Part shown: positions 26,750-35,466 of the stretch, one piece after another
Layout of the letters: each line of letters starts with the position of its first letter
Position numbering within the stretch: the stretch's first letter is position 1
NCBI GenBank assembly: GCA_942493055.1
Contig: OW818680.1
Location: forward strand, 744,001-808,000
Length of the DNA stretch: 64,000 bases
Direction: 5' to 3'
From: CAIZQW01 sp942493055
GTDB taxonomy: Bacteria; Verrucomicrobiota; Kiritimatiellia; RFP12; UBA1067
Position numbers and translations under genes: made by a program
The notes under the pieces: model-generated
Seen by the model: the letters and a program-made list of their open reading frames with translations, nothing else
Databases searched by the model: none
Told to the model about the DNA's origin: nothing

Positions 26750-28936
26750 TCACAAGGAAGTCGGCTCCGAAGATCGTAACAACCTCAGCGCATTGAAGAT
26801 CACGATCAGCGACGCGCCCATGTCGGCTGCGATCGCCATCCACAGCGTACCCATGTTCAGGAGCGTCAACGCCATGAACACGGTCTTGACACCCAGCGCG
26901 AAAAAGATATTCTGCCGGATCACCCGAAGCGTGCGCTGCGCGTGACAGATCAGCCAGGGGATTTTGGACAGATCGTCGGACATGAGCGCGATGTCCGCCG
27001 TCTCGATGGCTGCGTCGCTTCCAGCAGCGCCCATGGCGATGCCGAGCGTGGCGGCCGCCAGCGCGGGCGCGTCGTTGATCCCGTCGCCGATCATGGCCGT
27101 CGGTCCGTAATCGCGCACGAAGCCTTCGACCGCGTGAAGCTTGTCCTCCGGCAGCAGTTCGGCCCGCACGTCGGAGATGCCGACCGCCCGCGCCACTGCC
27201 TGTGCGGTTCCTGCATTGTCGCCGGTCAGTATAACGATATGGCCGACGCCCAGCGCATTCATCTGCCGGATTGCCGCCGAGGCTTCCGCGCGGATCGTGT
27301 CCGCAATACTAATCAGTCCGCACACATGGTTCTCGTTTCCAATCACAACCACTGAATGCCCCAAATCCTCCAGCGCCTCGATGCGGCTATGCAGCTCTGG
27401 CGTCTCAAGAACCTTCTCATGCAGCAGCCGATGGCTGCCGAGCCAGAACAGCCGCCCTCCGATGAGGCCCTCCGCACCCTTGCCCTTGAAGATCCGAAAT
27501 CCCTCCGCCGCCGGGACGGAGACCTGCCGCGCTGCGGCATACCGCAGAATGGCCTGGGCCAGAGGATGGTCGCTATGGGCTTCGAGCGCAGCCGCGCGTT
27601 CCAACAGCTCAATTTCCGTGTGCCCATTCAGCGGAACCAGCCGCTGGATCTCGGGGTGACCCCGCGTGATAGTCCCTGTCTTGTCCAGGGCGACCACCTG
27701 GAGTGAAGCAGCGGCCTCCAGAAACGCCCCGCCCTTCACCAGCACGCCCGCCTTCGCCGCCGCCGACAGAGCCGACACGATGCTGACTGGCGTTGAGATC
27801 ACGAGGGCGCAGGGACACGCGATCACCAGAAGCACCAGCGCCTCGTAAAACCAAACACCCCACACCCCGCCGAAAAGGAGCGGCGGCACCGCTGCCACCA
27901 GGACGGCGAGCAGCATCATCGACGGCGTGTAATACCGCGCGAACTTCTCCACCCACTGCTCAGAGGGTGCCCGGCGCGATTGCGCCTCCTCGACCATGCG
28001 GATGATCCGGCTCAGCGCGGTGTCTTCAGCGGCCCGGGTCACGCGGAACTCGATTGCGCCGGTCTCGTTGATCGTGCCCGCCCAAACCTCATCGCCGGGC
28101 TCCTTGCGCACAGGCACGGACTCGCCCGTGATCGGGGCCTGATTGACTGCGGTAGTGCCTTTGGTGACCACACCGTCAAGCGGCAGCCGCTCGCCCGGCC
28201 GGACCAGAACCGTGACACCCACGTCGATCTGTCCAACGGGCCGCTCCATGACATCCCCGTCGCGGGAGGAGATGTAACGCGCGGTCGGCGGTGTCACGTC
28301 CAGAAGCGACTTGATCGCCCGTCTCGCGCGCCCAACGCTCCACGACTCCAGCAGCAGCGACAGCGAGAACAGAAACGCGACCGTCGCAGCCTCCAGCCAC
28401 TCCCCGACTGCCATCGCGCCGATCACAGCCACGGTCATCAGCAGGTTCATGTCCGGACGGATCCGCCGGGCTGCAGCCCAGGCCTTCGGCACGATGAACC
28501 AGCTTCCCGCCACAGACGCGGCGGCGTAGAGTAAAATGGAAACCAGGGGATACTTGTGAGCCTGTCCACCGGTCCCCAGCAGTGCGTGCAAGAAACCGCC
28601 GTGCAGAACCGCGTGGCCGGCAAACCCCGCCAAGATCAGCAGCCCGCTCGTCCAGCAGAGCAAGGCGCGGCCATTCCTCCGCCAGTAACCGCCACCGGCC
28701 GTATCCGCCACGCCGGACGAGGCACCCTGCGGCACAGCGTCCAGCCCGGCAAGCTTGGCGGCTGCGACGATACGCGCGTCCTCGATCCCTTTGTCCGAGA
28801 GAACGACCTCCATCGTGCCATTCAGCAGATTGAAGTCGAGGCGGGCCACGCCCGGCAGCCTTCCGACTGTCTGGCGCAGCGCTTCGGTCTCCTCGGCACA
28901 GTCCATGCCGCCCACACGGTAACGTCTGCTCGCCAT
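26750..28936 (-). CDS. zntA: Heavy-metal P1B-type ATPase (Zn/Cd/Pb exporter)
   Basis: 728 residues. An N-terminal HMA-like domain (1-70) has GMDCAEE, in which the second Cys of the usual M-x-C-x-x-C is Glu. About eight membrane helices follow, with the ion-binding CPC in VIACPCALVIS near residue 372, the phosphorylated Asp in DKTGTIT near 415, and MIGDGINDAPALAAA. The last helix has an Asp in AIAADMGASL, the P1B-2 mark for Zn2+/Cd2+/Pb2+. AGGAGG before the ATG at 28936 fixes the start. It is the first of the metal-resistance genes; no ArsR- or MerR-type regulator is visible nearby. The 206-bp gap upstream holds no supported gene. Confidence 0.92.
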   Translation of the reverse strand: MASRRYRVGGMDCAEETEALRQTVGRLPGVARLDFNLLNGTMEVVLSDKGIEDARIVAAAKLAGLDAVPQGASSGVADTAGGGYWRRNGRALLCWTSGLLILAGFAGHAVLHGGFLHALLGTGGQAHKYPLVSILLYAAASVAGSWFIVPKAWAAARRIRPDMNLLMTVAVIGAMAVGEWLEAATVAFLFSLSLLLESWSVGRARRAIKSLLDVTPPTARYISSRDGDVMERPVGQIDVGVTVLVRPGERLPLDGVVTKGTTAVNQAPITGESVPVRKEPGDEVWAGTINETGAIEFRVTRAAEDTALSRIIRMVEEAQSRRAPSEQWVEKFARYYTPSMMLLAVLVAAVPPLLFGGVWGVWFYEALVLLVIACPCALVISTPVSIVSALSAAAKAGVLVKGGAFLEAAASLQVVALDKTGTITRGHPEIQRLVPLNGHTEIELLERAAALEAHSDHPLAQAILRYAAARQVSVPAAEGFRIFKGKGAEGLIGGRLFWLGSHRLLHEKVLETPELHSRIEALEDLGHSVVVIGNENHVCGLISIADTIRAEASAAIRQMNALGVGHIVILTGDNAGTAQAVARAVGISDVRAELLPEDKLHAVEGFVRDYGPTAMIGDGINDAPALAAATLGIAMGAAGSDAAIETADIALMSDDLSKIPWLICHAQRTLRVIRQNIFFALGVKTVFMALTLLNMGTLWMAIAADMGASLIVIFNALRLLRSSEPTSL

Positions 28937-29142
28937 GCTTCGCCTCCTCTTTTCCCTAGATCCGCAGGGTTTCGGAAAATAGTAGCACAGGCGCAAGGCT
29001 CGGTCAAATCACATCCCGGCCCTTGGCTCCCGTGCGGATGTCTTCGGCCTCGTCCACCGTGGACACGCTTGTCAGCCATGAATGGCTGGCTATAAGCGTT
29101 GATCTGTTTCATTGCGTCTCTTTAGTTTATGTTGTCGTGCTT

Positions 29143-32100
29143 TTAGACATTGGCATCCGCCCGTTCGCGCCTTGATTCGGAGATGTGGTAGATCGCCGGT
29201 AACACGATCAGCGTGAGAACCAGCGATGACGCCAGACCGCCCAGGATCACGGCGGCCAATGGCCGTTGAATTTCCGATCCGCTTCCTGTTGCGTACATCA
29301 TCGGCACGAGCCCAAGCAGGGTCGTCAGCGTAGTCATCATCAGGGGCCGGAGCCGCAATTCACACCCCTTTCGCACAGCATCCGCAGTGCTGAGTCCCTC
29401 CTGCCTAAGCTGGTTAAAGAAGGTCACCAACATCACGCCGTTCTCGACGGCCGTGCCGAACAAGACGATGAAGCCGATCGCGGTGGAGACGCTCAGATTG
29501 ATCTTGAACGCAATCATCGTGAGGATACCGCCCACCAGGGCGAAGGGCAGGTTGACGATCACCAGGAAGGCGTTCCGGATGGAGCCAAGGGCCGAGAAGA
29601 GCATCAGGAAGATGAGCAGAATCGAAACAGGCACCACGACCCCCAGACGCTTCATGGCACGTTGCTGGTTCTCGAACTGGCCGCCGTATTCGATGAAGTA
29701 TCCCGACGGCAGCGCCTGCGAAAGCTCTTGAAGCGCGCGCTGCGTCTCTGACACAAAGCTCCCCATGTCCCGTCCGCGGATATTACACTCCACCACCACG
29801 CGGCGCATGCCCTTCTCGCGGCTGACTTGAGCCGGGCTCTCCGTCTCGACGATCTTGGCCAGACGGCCGAGCGGCACCCGCGTACCGTCCGACGCCGGTA
29901 CCAGCAAGCGGCCCAGCGCTTCGATGTCGCTGCGATCCTTCTCCGGAAAGCGCACCACCACGGCGAAACGCATCTGCCCTTCGATCATCGTGGTCGCGAC
30001 CTTGCCGCCCACAGCCGTCTCGATCAGCTCGTTGATGTCCGCCACGTCGATCTTGTAGCGGGCGATGGCCTGGCGGTCCGCAATGATTTCAACCTGCGCC
30101 GCGCCCGAGATCTGCTCGACCTTCACGTCCTCAGCCCCCTGAATGCCGCCCATGATGGCGGCGATCTTGTCCGCCTGGGGCTTGAGTACCTCCAGATCAG
30201 AGCCGAAGACCTTGACAGCCAAATCGCTCTTGACGCCGGAGATCAGCTCGTTGACACGCAAAGCGATGGGCTGCGAGAAGGAGAGCCGCACACCGGGGAT
30301 CACGGCAAGTTCCGCCTTGATGGCCTCAACCAGCGCCTCCTTGGTGCGGCCTGTAGTCCACGCCTTTTCAGGGTGGAGCATAATCACCAGATCGTTCTGC
30401 TCAGGCCCCATGGGATCTTCCGAAATCTCCGCACGTCCGGTCTTTGTCACCACCGTCTCAACCTCCGGGAACTTGAGCAACTTCTGCTCCATGACCGTCC
30501 CCACGGCCACCGACCCTTCCAGCGAGGCAGAAGGCAGGCGCACGACGTTGATCGCGAGCGAGCCTTCATCCAACTGCGGCAGGAACTCCGTGCCTAAGCG
30601 CGGCACCAGGAACAGCGTCGCCGCGAAGAGCGCGACAGCGACCGCCACCGTGACCCACCTGAAGCGCAACGCCAACGAGAGCAGCGGCAGGTACACCGCC
30701 TTCAACGCGCGGATGCTGAAGTTGTCACGCGTCGTCTTGTGTCCCTTCAGGAAGAGCAGGCACAACACCGGCGTGATGGTGAGCGCAGCCACCAGCGAGC
30801 CCGCCATGGCGAAGCACATCGTCAGCGCCAACGGCTTGAACATCTTACCCTCCATCTGCTCCAGCGTAAAGAGCGGCAGCAGCACGACAATGATGATCAG
30901 GATGGCGAAGACGATGGGACGCGCAACCTCGGCAATCGCCTCGTAAATGATCGTCTTCTTGGGGACTTTTGAAGCAGACCGTTCGGTGAGAAGACGCGCA
31001 ATATTCTCGGTCACAACGATCGATGCGTCCACCACCATGCCCAGCGCGAGCGCAATACCGCCCAAACTCATCAGGTTCGCAGTCACACCCTGCCACCCCA
31101 TCAGGATGAAGGTGATGAAGGCCGTGAAGGGCAGCGCCAACGCCACAATGATCGCGCCCCGGAAGTTGCCGAGGAAGAGGAAGAGCACGAGCACTACGAA
31201 GAGGCCGCCCTGCATCAGCGCATCGGAGACAGTCTTGATACACGCCTGAATCAGCGAGGTGCGGTCATAGAAGGGCTTGATCGTGACATCCTTGGGCAGA
31301 CTGGACTGAATAGCCGGAATCGCCTTCTTCACACTGTCCACGACGATCTTCGAGTTCGCCCCGCGCAGCATGATCACCATGCCCGCGACTGTTTCACCCT
31401 TGCCGTCCTGCGTGACCGCGCCCTGCCGCGTCTGCGGGCCGATCTTCACCGTTGCCACGTCCTTCAAATAGACAGGCGTCCCGTCATTCGCATGGAGCAC
31501 GACATTCTCGATGTCGGAGATCGTCTCGAAGAGACCGACCCCGCGGACATAATATTGCTCCCATCCCTTGGTCAGAAAGCTGCCACCGGAGTTAGCGTTG
31601 CTCCGCTCCAGACCTTTCAGGACTTCCTCCAGTGTGAGCTTATACTTCAACAACCGCGCAGGCTCGACCAGCACCTGGTATTGCTTGACAAAGCCACCGA
31701 AGCTGTTGACCTCGTTCACGCCAGGGATTGAGCGCAGTTGCGGAGAGACCAGCCAGTCCTGCAGGGTACGCAGTTCCATCGGCGTTCGGGTGCTGCTCTC
31801 CAGCGTGTACTGGTAGATCTCCCCGAGCCCTGTGCTGATCGGTCCCATCTCCGGCTCGACCCCTGCGGGGAGCTGCTCCTTGGCAGACTGCAACCGCTCA
31901 AAGACCAGTTGCCGCGCAAAGTACGTGTCGACGTCATCCTCGAAAACGATAATGACCTGCGAGAAGCCAGCTTTGGACATCGACCGGATCTGGCGCACGT
32001 TGGGGAGTCCCTGCAACGCGCGTTCCATCGGGAAGGTCACACGCTGCTCGACATCGATTGAGGCGAGTCCCGGCGCGTCGGCAAGCACCATGACCTGCAC

Positions 32101-32232
32101 GTTTGTCACATCCGGGAAGGCATCAATAGGCAGCACCCGCCAGGCGATCACACCCGCCACGGAGATTGCTGTTGCGGCCATGAGCACCATGAGCCGCTGC
32201 GACAGAATGAATTTGATCAAATTGTTCAACAT
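29143..32232 (-). CDS. czcA: Heavy-metal efflux RND transporter, CzcA/CusA family
   Basis: 1029 residues with the RND layout: one helix, a large periplasmic loop, a block of helices, a second large loop and a final block. The proton-relay motif of heavy-metal RND pumps is visible as VVDASIVVTENIARLL in helix 4. The N-terminus (RLMVLMAATAISVAGVIAWRVLPIDAFPDVTNVQV) is typical. It would export divalent or monovalent metal with the CzcB- and CzcC-like partners encoded upstream. ATG at 32232 follows AAAGGAAT. The ion specificity cannot be settled from the sequence. Confidence 0.93.
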   Translation of the reverse strand: MLNNLIKFILSQRLMVLMAATAISVAGVIAWRVLPIDAFPDVTNVQVMVLADAPGLASIDVEQRVTFPMERALQGLPNVRQIRSMSKAGFSQVIIVFEDDVDTYFARQLVFERLQSAKEQLPAGVEPEMGPISTGLGEIYQYTLESSTRTPMELRTLQDWLVSPQLRSIPGVNEVNSFGGFVKQYQVLVEPARLLKYKLTLEEVLKGLERSNANSGGSFLTKGWEQYYVRGVGLFETISDIENVVLHANDGTPVYLKDVATVKIGPQTRQGAVTQDGKGETVAGMVIMLRGANSKIVVDSVKKAIPAIQSSLPKDVTIKPFYDRTSLIQACIKTVSDALMQGGLFVVLVLFLFLGNFRGAIIVALALPFTAFITFILMGWQGVTANLMSLGGIALALGMVVDASIVVTENIARLLTERSASKVPKKTIIYEAIAEVARPIVFAILIIIVVLLPLFTLEQMEGKMFKPLALTMCFAMAGSLVAALTITPVLCLLFLKGHKTTRDNFSIRALKAVYLPLLSLALRFRWVTVAVAVALFAATLFLVPRLGTEFLPQLDEGSLAINVVRLPSASLEGSVAVGTVMEQKLLKFPEVETVVTKTGRAEISEDPMGPEQNDLVIMLHPEKAWTTGRTKEALVEAIKAELAVIPGVRLSFSQPIALRVNELISGVKSDLAVKVFGSDLEVLKPQADKIAAIMGGIQGAEDVKVEQISGAAQVEIIADRQAIARYKIDVADINELIETAVGGKVATTMIEGQMRFAVVVRFPEKDRSDIEALGRLLVPASDGTRVPLGRLAKIVETESPAQVSREKGMRRVVVECNIRGRDMGSFVSETQRALQELSQALPSGYFIEYGGQFENQQRAMKRLGVVVPVSILLIFLMLFSALGSIRNAFLVIVNLPFALVGGILTMIAFKINLSVSTAIGFIVLFGTAVENGVMLVTFFNQLRQEGLSTADAVRKGCELRLRPLMMTTLTTLLGLVPMMYATGSGSEIQRPLAAVILGGLASSLVLTLIVLPAIYHISESRRERADANV

Positions 32233-32268
32233 AAGCGAATTCCTTTCGAACACATGGTATGAGCGCCC

Positions 32269-33564
32269 TTAATCAGCACACCCCGCCCCCATCTTTTCAC
32301 GCAGCACGTCGGACTTGCAAACGAAAGCCCCTTCGGTGATGATCTTCTCGCCCTCGGGCAGCCCGCTCGTAATCTCGATACTGTCTGCGAAAGCGCGCCC
32401 GACTTCAACGTCCGTGCGGAGCACAAAGCCCTCGCGGACCTGACGGAAGACGAAATGCTTGCCTTCGTCGGACAGAAGTGCGCTCTTCGGCACCGCAATC
32501 ACCTTTTCAGGCGTTTCAAACACCACGTTCGCTGCGCAGAACATGCCCGGACGAAGCAGGCCATCCGGATTCTTCAGCGTCGCACGGACCTTGATTGTCC
32601 GGTCGCTTTCGTCCACCATGGAGCCTATCAGGTCGATCTCGCCTTCGAAGAGCTTGTCCGGAAAGGCGAGTGTTGTGATACGCACGCGGAGCGCCCCTTT
32701 CTTGGATTCGCCCAGGAGACGGGCGAGATCCTGTTCGTAGACGCTCAGCCAGACCCAGACCGAGGAGAGGTCGGCAATGGTCAGCACCTCCTTGCCCGTC
32801 TCAAGGGTCTCGCCCGGATCAAGATGCTTCTCGATGATGGTTCCGCTCTGTGGGGCTAGGACCGGCAAACGCGCGTTCTTCCCGGCGTTTCCGTCCGCCG
32901 TCAGCGTCGCGATGGCTTCCGCGTCCAGCCCCATGACCGAGAGGGCGTTCTCAGCAGACTCCAGTTCGATGCGATACTCCTCGTACTTCATCTGTGCCTC
33001 GACGCGGTCAGCCTCAGGACTGATTCTTTTTTCAGCCAGCGCCTGCTCGCGCTCCACGTTCTTCAGTGCAAGCGCGGCCAGCGCCTTATTCTTCCGGTAA
33101 GCGCCCAAAGCGAGACCGAGCTGTGCCGTCTCTATTTCAAAGAGCACATCCCCTTTTTCAACCTTTTTGCCGAGCGCGGCATGGATCGTGCGAAGGGTTC
33201 CTGGAACGCGCGGAGACACGTGCGTCAAGGCCGCAGCATTGAGCGCGATCTCGCCGTTCAACGGGAGCAGTGTTTGCGCAACATGCTTCTCGACTGCCTC
33301 GAACGTGAAGAGGCCGCCTGCTTTGTCACTTGAGCGGACGAGTGATGGGTCAATCTTCACAAGCCCCAATTCGTAGCGGCACTCATCGCAGGTGTATTGC
33401 GGGATCTTGTGCTCGCACTGGACAGTGAAGGTTTCGTCAAGGGTGAGCGCCTTGGTTGCGGCATGCCCGTGGCCGCCGCACGCATCGGCACATTCCGTAG
33501 CCGCAAGCAAAGGGGATGTTGTCAGCAGCGCTGAGAAGAGGGAAATGAGCGTTATTTTATTCAT
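32269..33564 (-). CDS. czcB: RND efflux periplasmic adaptor, CzcB/CusB family
   Basis: 431 residues with a signal peptide (cleavage about residue 22, LLAATE). The mature N-terminus is rich in metal ligands: CADACGGHGHA and a CEHKIPQYTCDECRYELG segment with three Cys and a His, a known extension in metal-efflux adaptors. Then follow the lipoyl halves (GKKVEKGDVLFEIETAQLGL), a helical hairpin and the beta-barrel domain (LPEGEKIITEGAF at the end). AAGGAGA precedes the ATG at 33564. Downstream, czcA starts after 36 bp. Confidence 0.9.
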   Translation of the reverse strand: MNKITLISLFSALLTTSPLLAATECADACGGHGHAATKALTLDETFTVQCEHKIPQYTCDECRYELGLVKIDPSLVRSSDKAGGLFTFEAVEKHVAQTLLPLNGEIALNAAALTHVSPRVPGTLRTIHAALGKKVEKGDVLFEIETAQLGLALGAYRKNKALAALALKNVEREQALAEKRISPEADRVEAQMKYEEYRIELESAENALSVMGLDAEAIATLTADGNAGKNARLPVLAPQSGTIIEKHLDPGETLETGKEVLTIADLSSVWVWLSVYEQDLARLLGESKKGALRVRITTLAFPDKLFEGEIDLIGSMVDESDRTIKVRATLKNPDGLLRPGMFCAANVVFETPEKVIAVPKSALLSDEGKHFVFRQVREGFVLRTDVEVGRAFADSIEITSGLPEGEKIITEGAFVCKSDVLREKMGAGCAD

Positions 33565-33585
33565 CGTTTTCTCCTTCAAAAGGGA

Positions 33586-34857
33586 TTATAGGTTTTCAGA
33601 AAGGGTGTTCGTGAGATGGCCGAGTTCAATGCTCGCGCCCTGATATTCGGTTACAATTGCAATGACCTGGGCTCTCGCCTCAATCAGCGTGCGCCGGGCC
33701 TCGAGCACGTCGAGATACCCAGCCTTGCCTTGTTTATGCGCCTCGTTCACAAGTCCGAGCGTACGTTCAGCAGCCGGAATGACCGTTGTTTTCAGACGTG
33801 CGCTTTTCACAGCAAGTGTCTGGAGCCGCGCAAAGAGCTGACGGACCGTGCCCTCGATTTTCAGACGGGCCGCGATTGTCTCCAGCCGCGCAGCCTCGGC
33901 GTCAGCCTCCGCCGCGCGGACGCCATCCGTGTTACGCGTATAAAAGGGCAGCTCGATGCTCGCCCCGACGACAAAGCCGAAATCACTGCCCTCCTCAAAG
34001 TGCCGGACGCCGGCGCTCAGTTCCAGGTTGGGCACCCGCGCGGCACGTTCCACGCCGATCTTTGCATCGTAGGTGCGCGTCTGGGCCTCGGCGGCTTTCA
34101 GCCCGGGATTCGCTGCAGCACGCGCCAGCAGGGTGTCCAGAGGCGGCAATTCCGCAGCCCCCGCGCTGAACACACCTTCGACCGTATCGAACAACGGCTC
34201 GGTCTCCCCCCATAAAAGGGCGAGGGCGCGGACAGCATCGCGCTGCTCTGCCTTCTGCGCCTCCAGTTCGATCTCCGCCTTCGCAGTATCCGCGCGAGCA
34301 CGTTCCGTCTCCAGAACCGTTGACTTGCCAGCCTCTTCGCGGGCTGTCGCCAGCTGCTCAGCCTCCCGGATTAACAGCAGGGCCTCCTCGTCGAGACGGA
34401 CCTTTTCCTGTGCAACCTGCACAGCCAGCACCGCACGCCGAGCTTCAAACAGCAGTGCGCTCAACCGCAGCTCCTGCTCTGCCCGGCTGGCATTCATCTC
34501 TGCCTGGGCCACTGCAGTCCGCTGGCGGCGTTTGCCCCCAAGCTCGAACTCCTGGGCGAGCGCAAGGGTCGTCTCCGCGGAGTCGAAGCCCTCGATAGCT
34601 CCGGAGCCCCCGATGTTCTCGACCTCCGTCTCCAGGCGCGGGTTGATGGGGCGGTCCGCTTGCTGGACGCGGTATCTGGCCGCCTCGGTTTTAGGACGTC
34701 CGGCTTTGAGCTCCGGACTCTGTTCTGCGACGCGACGCAGACACTCGGCGATCGTCACGCTTCGTGAGCCCCCGGGCTCAGCAGCCTGGAGCATGAGGGC
34801 AGATAAAATGATGGCACACTGACACAAAGGTGCCCAAAAACGGGTAGAATAATTCAT
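33586..34857 (-). CDS. czcC: TolC-family outer-membrane channel, CzcC-like
   Basis: 423 residues with a signal peptide (LSALMLQAAE). The helical repeats typical of TolC-like channels are present: SVTIAECLRRVAEQSPELKA near the N-terminus and a second repeat with ERTLGLVNEAHKQGKAGYLDVLEARRTLIEA. It would form the outer-membrane duct of the metal pump. ATG at 34857 (MNYSTRFW) is preferred because it is followed at once by a good signal sequence. The gene precedes czcB by 21 bp. Confidence 0.88.
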   Translation of the reverse strand: MNYSTRFWAPLCQCAIILSALMLQAAEPGGSRSVTIAECLRRVAEQSPELKAGRPKTEAARYRVQQADRPINPRLETEVENIGGSGAIEGFDSAETTLALAQEFELGGKRRQRTAVAQAEMNASRAEQELRLSALLFEARRAVLAVQVAQEKVRLDEEALLLIREAEQLATAREEAGKSTVLETERARADTAKAEIELEAQKAEQRDAVRALALLWGETEPLFDTVEGVFSAGAAELPPLDTLLARAAANPGLKAAEAQTRTYDAKIGVERAARVPNLELSAGVRHFEEGSDFGFVVGASIELPFYTRNTDGVRAAEADAEAARLETIAARLKIEGTVRQLFARLQTLAVKSARLKTTVIPAAERTLGLVNEAHKQGKAGYLDVLEARRTLIEARAQVIAIVTEYQGASIELGHLTNTLSENL

Positions 34858-34937
34858 GATTTGACAACCTTCCGAAAAGGTCAAAAATTTAACGCACACA
34901 ATTTCCCAGCGCCTGAACCAGGCGCTGGACAGCCTAT

Positions 34938-35240
34938 TTAACTGGTTGCGAGCGGAGGTCGGAAGATATCAGCCGGCACGTATGTTCCCAGCAGAATCAC
35001 ATAGTCAGAGGTCACAAAGAAAATAGGTTCTGATGCAGATACGTCCTGATTGAACGCTGGCGCAATGGCTGCGTGGCAGGCACAAATGCACACGCATTCT
35101 GAATGGGCACCGCCTTCGTCGCCGTGTCCACACATCTCATTGTCGAGATGGTACGTCACCTGATGCGCGATCGTCATAAACCAGACCGCCACCAGAGCAC
35201 CAACCGCAATGCGCATGATTAGTCGCCAGTTTTTCTTCAT
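34938..35240 (-). CDS. Small Cys/His-rich exported or membrane protein at the head of the metal-efflux operon
   Basis: A 100-residue protein with one N-terminal hydrophobic helix (about residues 8-27) and a cluster of possible metal ligands: CGHGDEGGAHSECVCICACH (five Cys and three His within 20 residues). I do not recognise a named family. Its place before czcC with a strong promoter suggests a metal-binding or sensing accessory of the pump. The ATG at 35240 has GAAGG only 2 nt away, which is too close for a good ribosome site; the promoter position implies a leader of only about 3 nt. Confidence 0.65.
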   Translation of the reverse strand: MKKNWRLIMRIAVGALVAVWFMTIAHQVTYHLDNEMCGHGDEGGAHSECVCICACHAAIAPAFNQDVSASEPIFFVTSDYVILLGTYVPADIFRPPLATS

Positions 35241-35249
35241 TGCCTTCGT

Positions 35250-35278
35250 ATAGTAACAATATGCCGTTTAGAAGTCAA
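35250..35278 (-). promoter_or_regulatory. Strong sigma-70-type promoter of the czc operon
   Basis: Minus strand: TTGACT (35273-35278), a 17-bp spacer and TACTAT (35250-35255). The start codon of the first gene begins 9 nt after the -10 box, so transcription should begin only about 3 nt before the ATG. Confidence 0.7.
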
Positions 35279-35334
35279 GTGCCACGCTTGACTAATCAGG
35301 AATAAGAAAAAAATACATATTTCAAAAATAAGCC

Positions 35335-35364
35335 ATGACAGGAGGAGGGAAAAGGGAGTATACT
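35335..35364 (+). promoter_or_regulatory. Likely sigma-70 promoter of corA
   Basis: ATGACA (35335-35340, five of six consensus), an 18-bp spacer and TATACT (35359-35364). The leader to the corA ATG would be about 95 nt; no known Mg-sensing leader (M-box, mgtA type) could be recognised in it. Confidence 0.55.
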
Positions 35365-35466
35365 TCTGCCGATTTTGGACCTGCCCTACCCTGGGAAGAA
35401 AGAGAGAGCCATCGGACGCACATGACGCGCTGAAGGTCTGGTGTGAAACGGAAAGGGACGCATGCG

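Noticed and set aside
28822..29112. Minus-strand frame of 96 codons upstream of the P1B ATPase, overlapping its 5' part.
   Set aside because: It lies out of frame over the ATPase N-terminus, which has a good start with AGGAGG. Another frame in the gap gives a short stretch ending TGAKGRDVI that could be a relic, but it is too short to name.
29827..30946. Long plus-strand frames opposite czcA.
   Set aside because: They overlap a full-length RND gene in antisense and show His/Arg-rich shadow composition with no family features.
34073..34822. 249-codon plus-strand open frame opposite czcC, Ser/Arg/Ala-rich.
   Set aside because: It is the mirror of a high-GC real gene, has no motif and no ribosome site; TolC-like features on the minus strand are clear.
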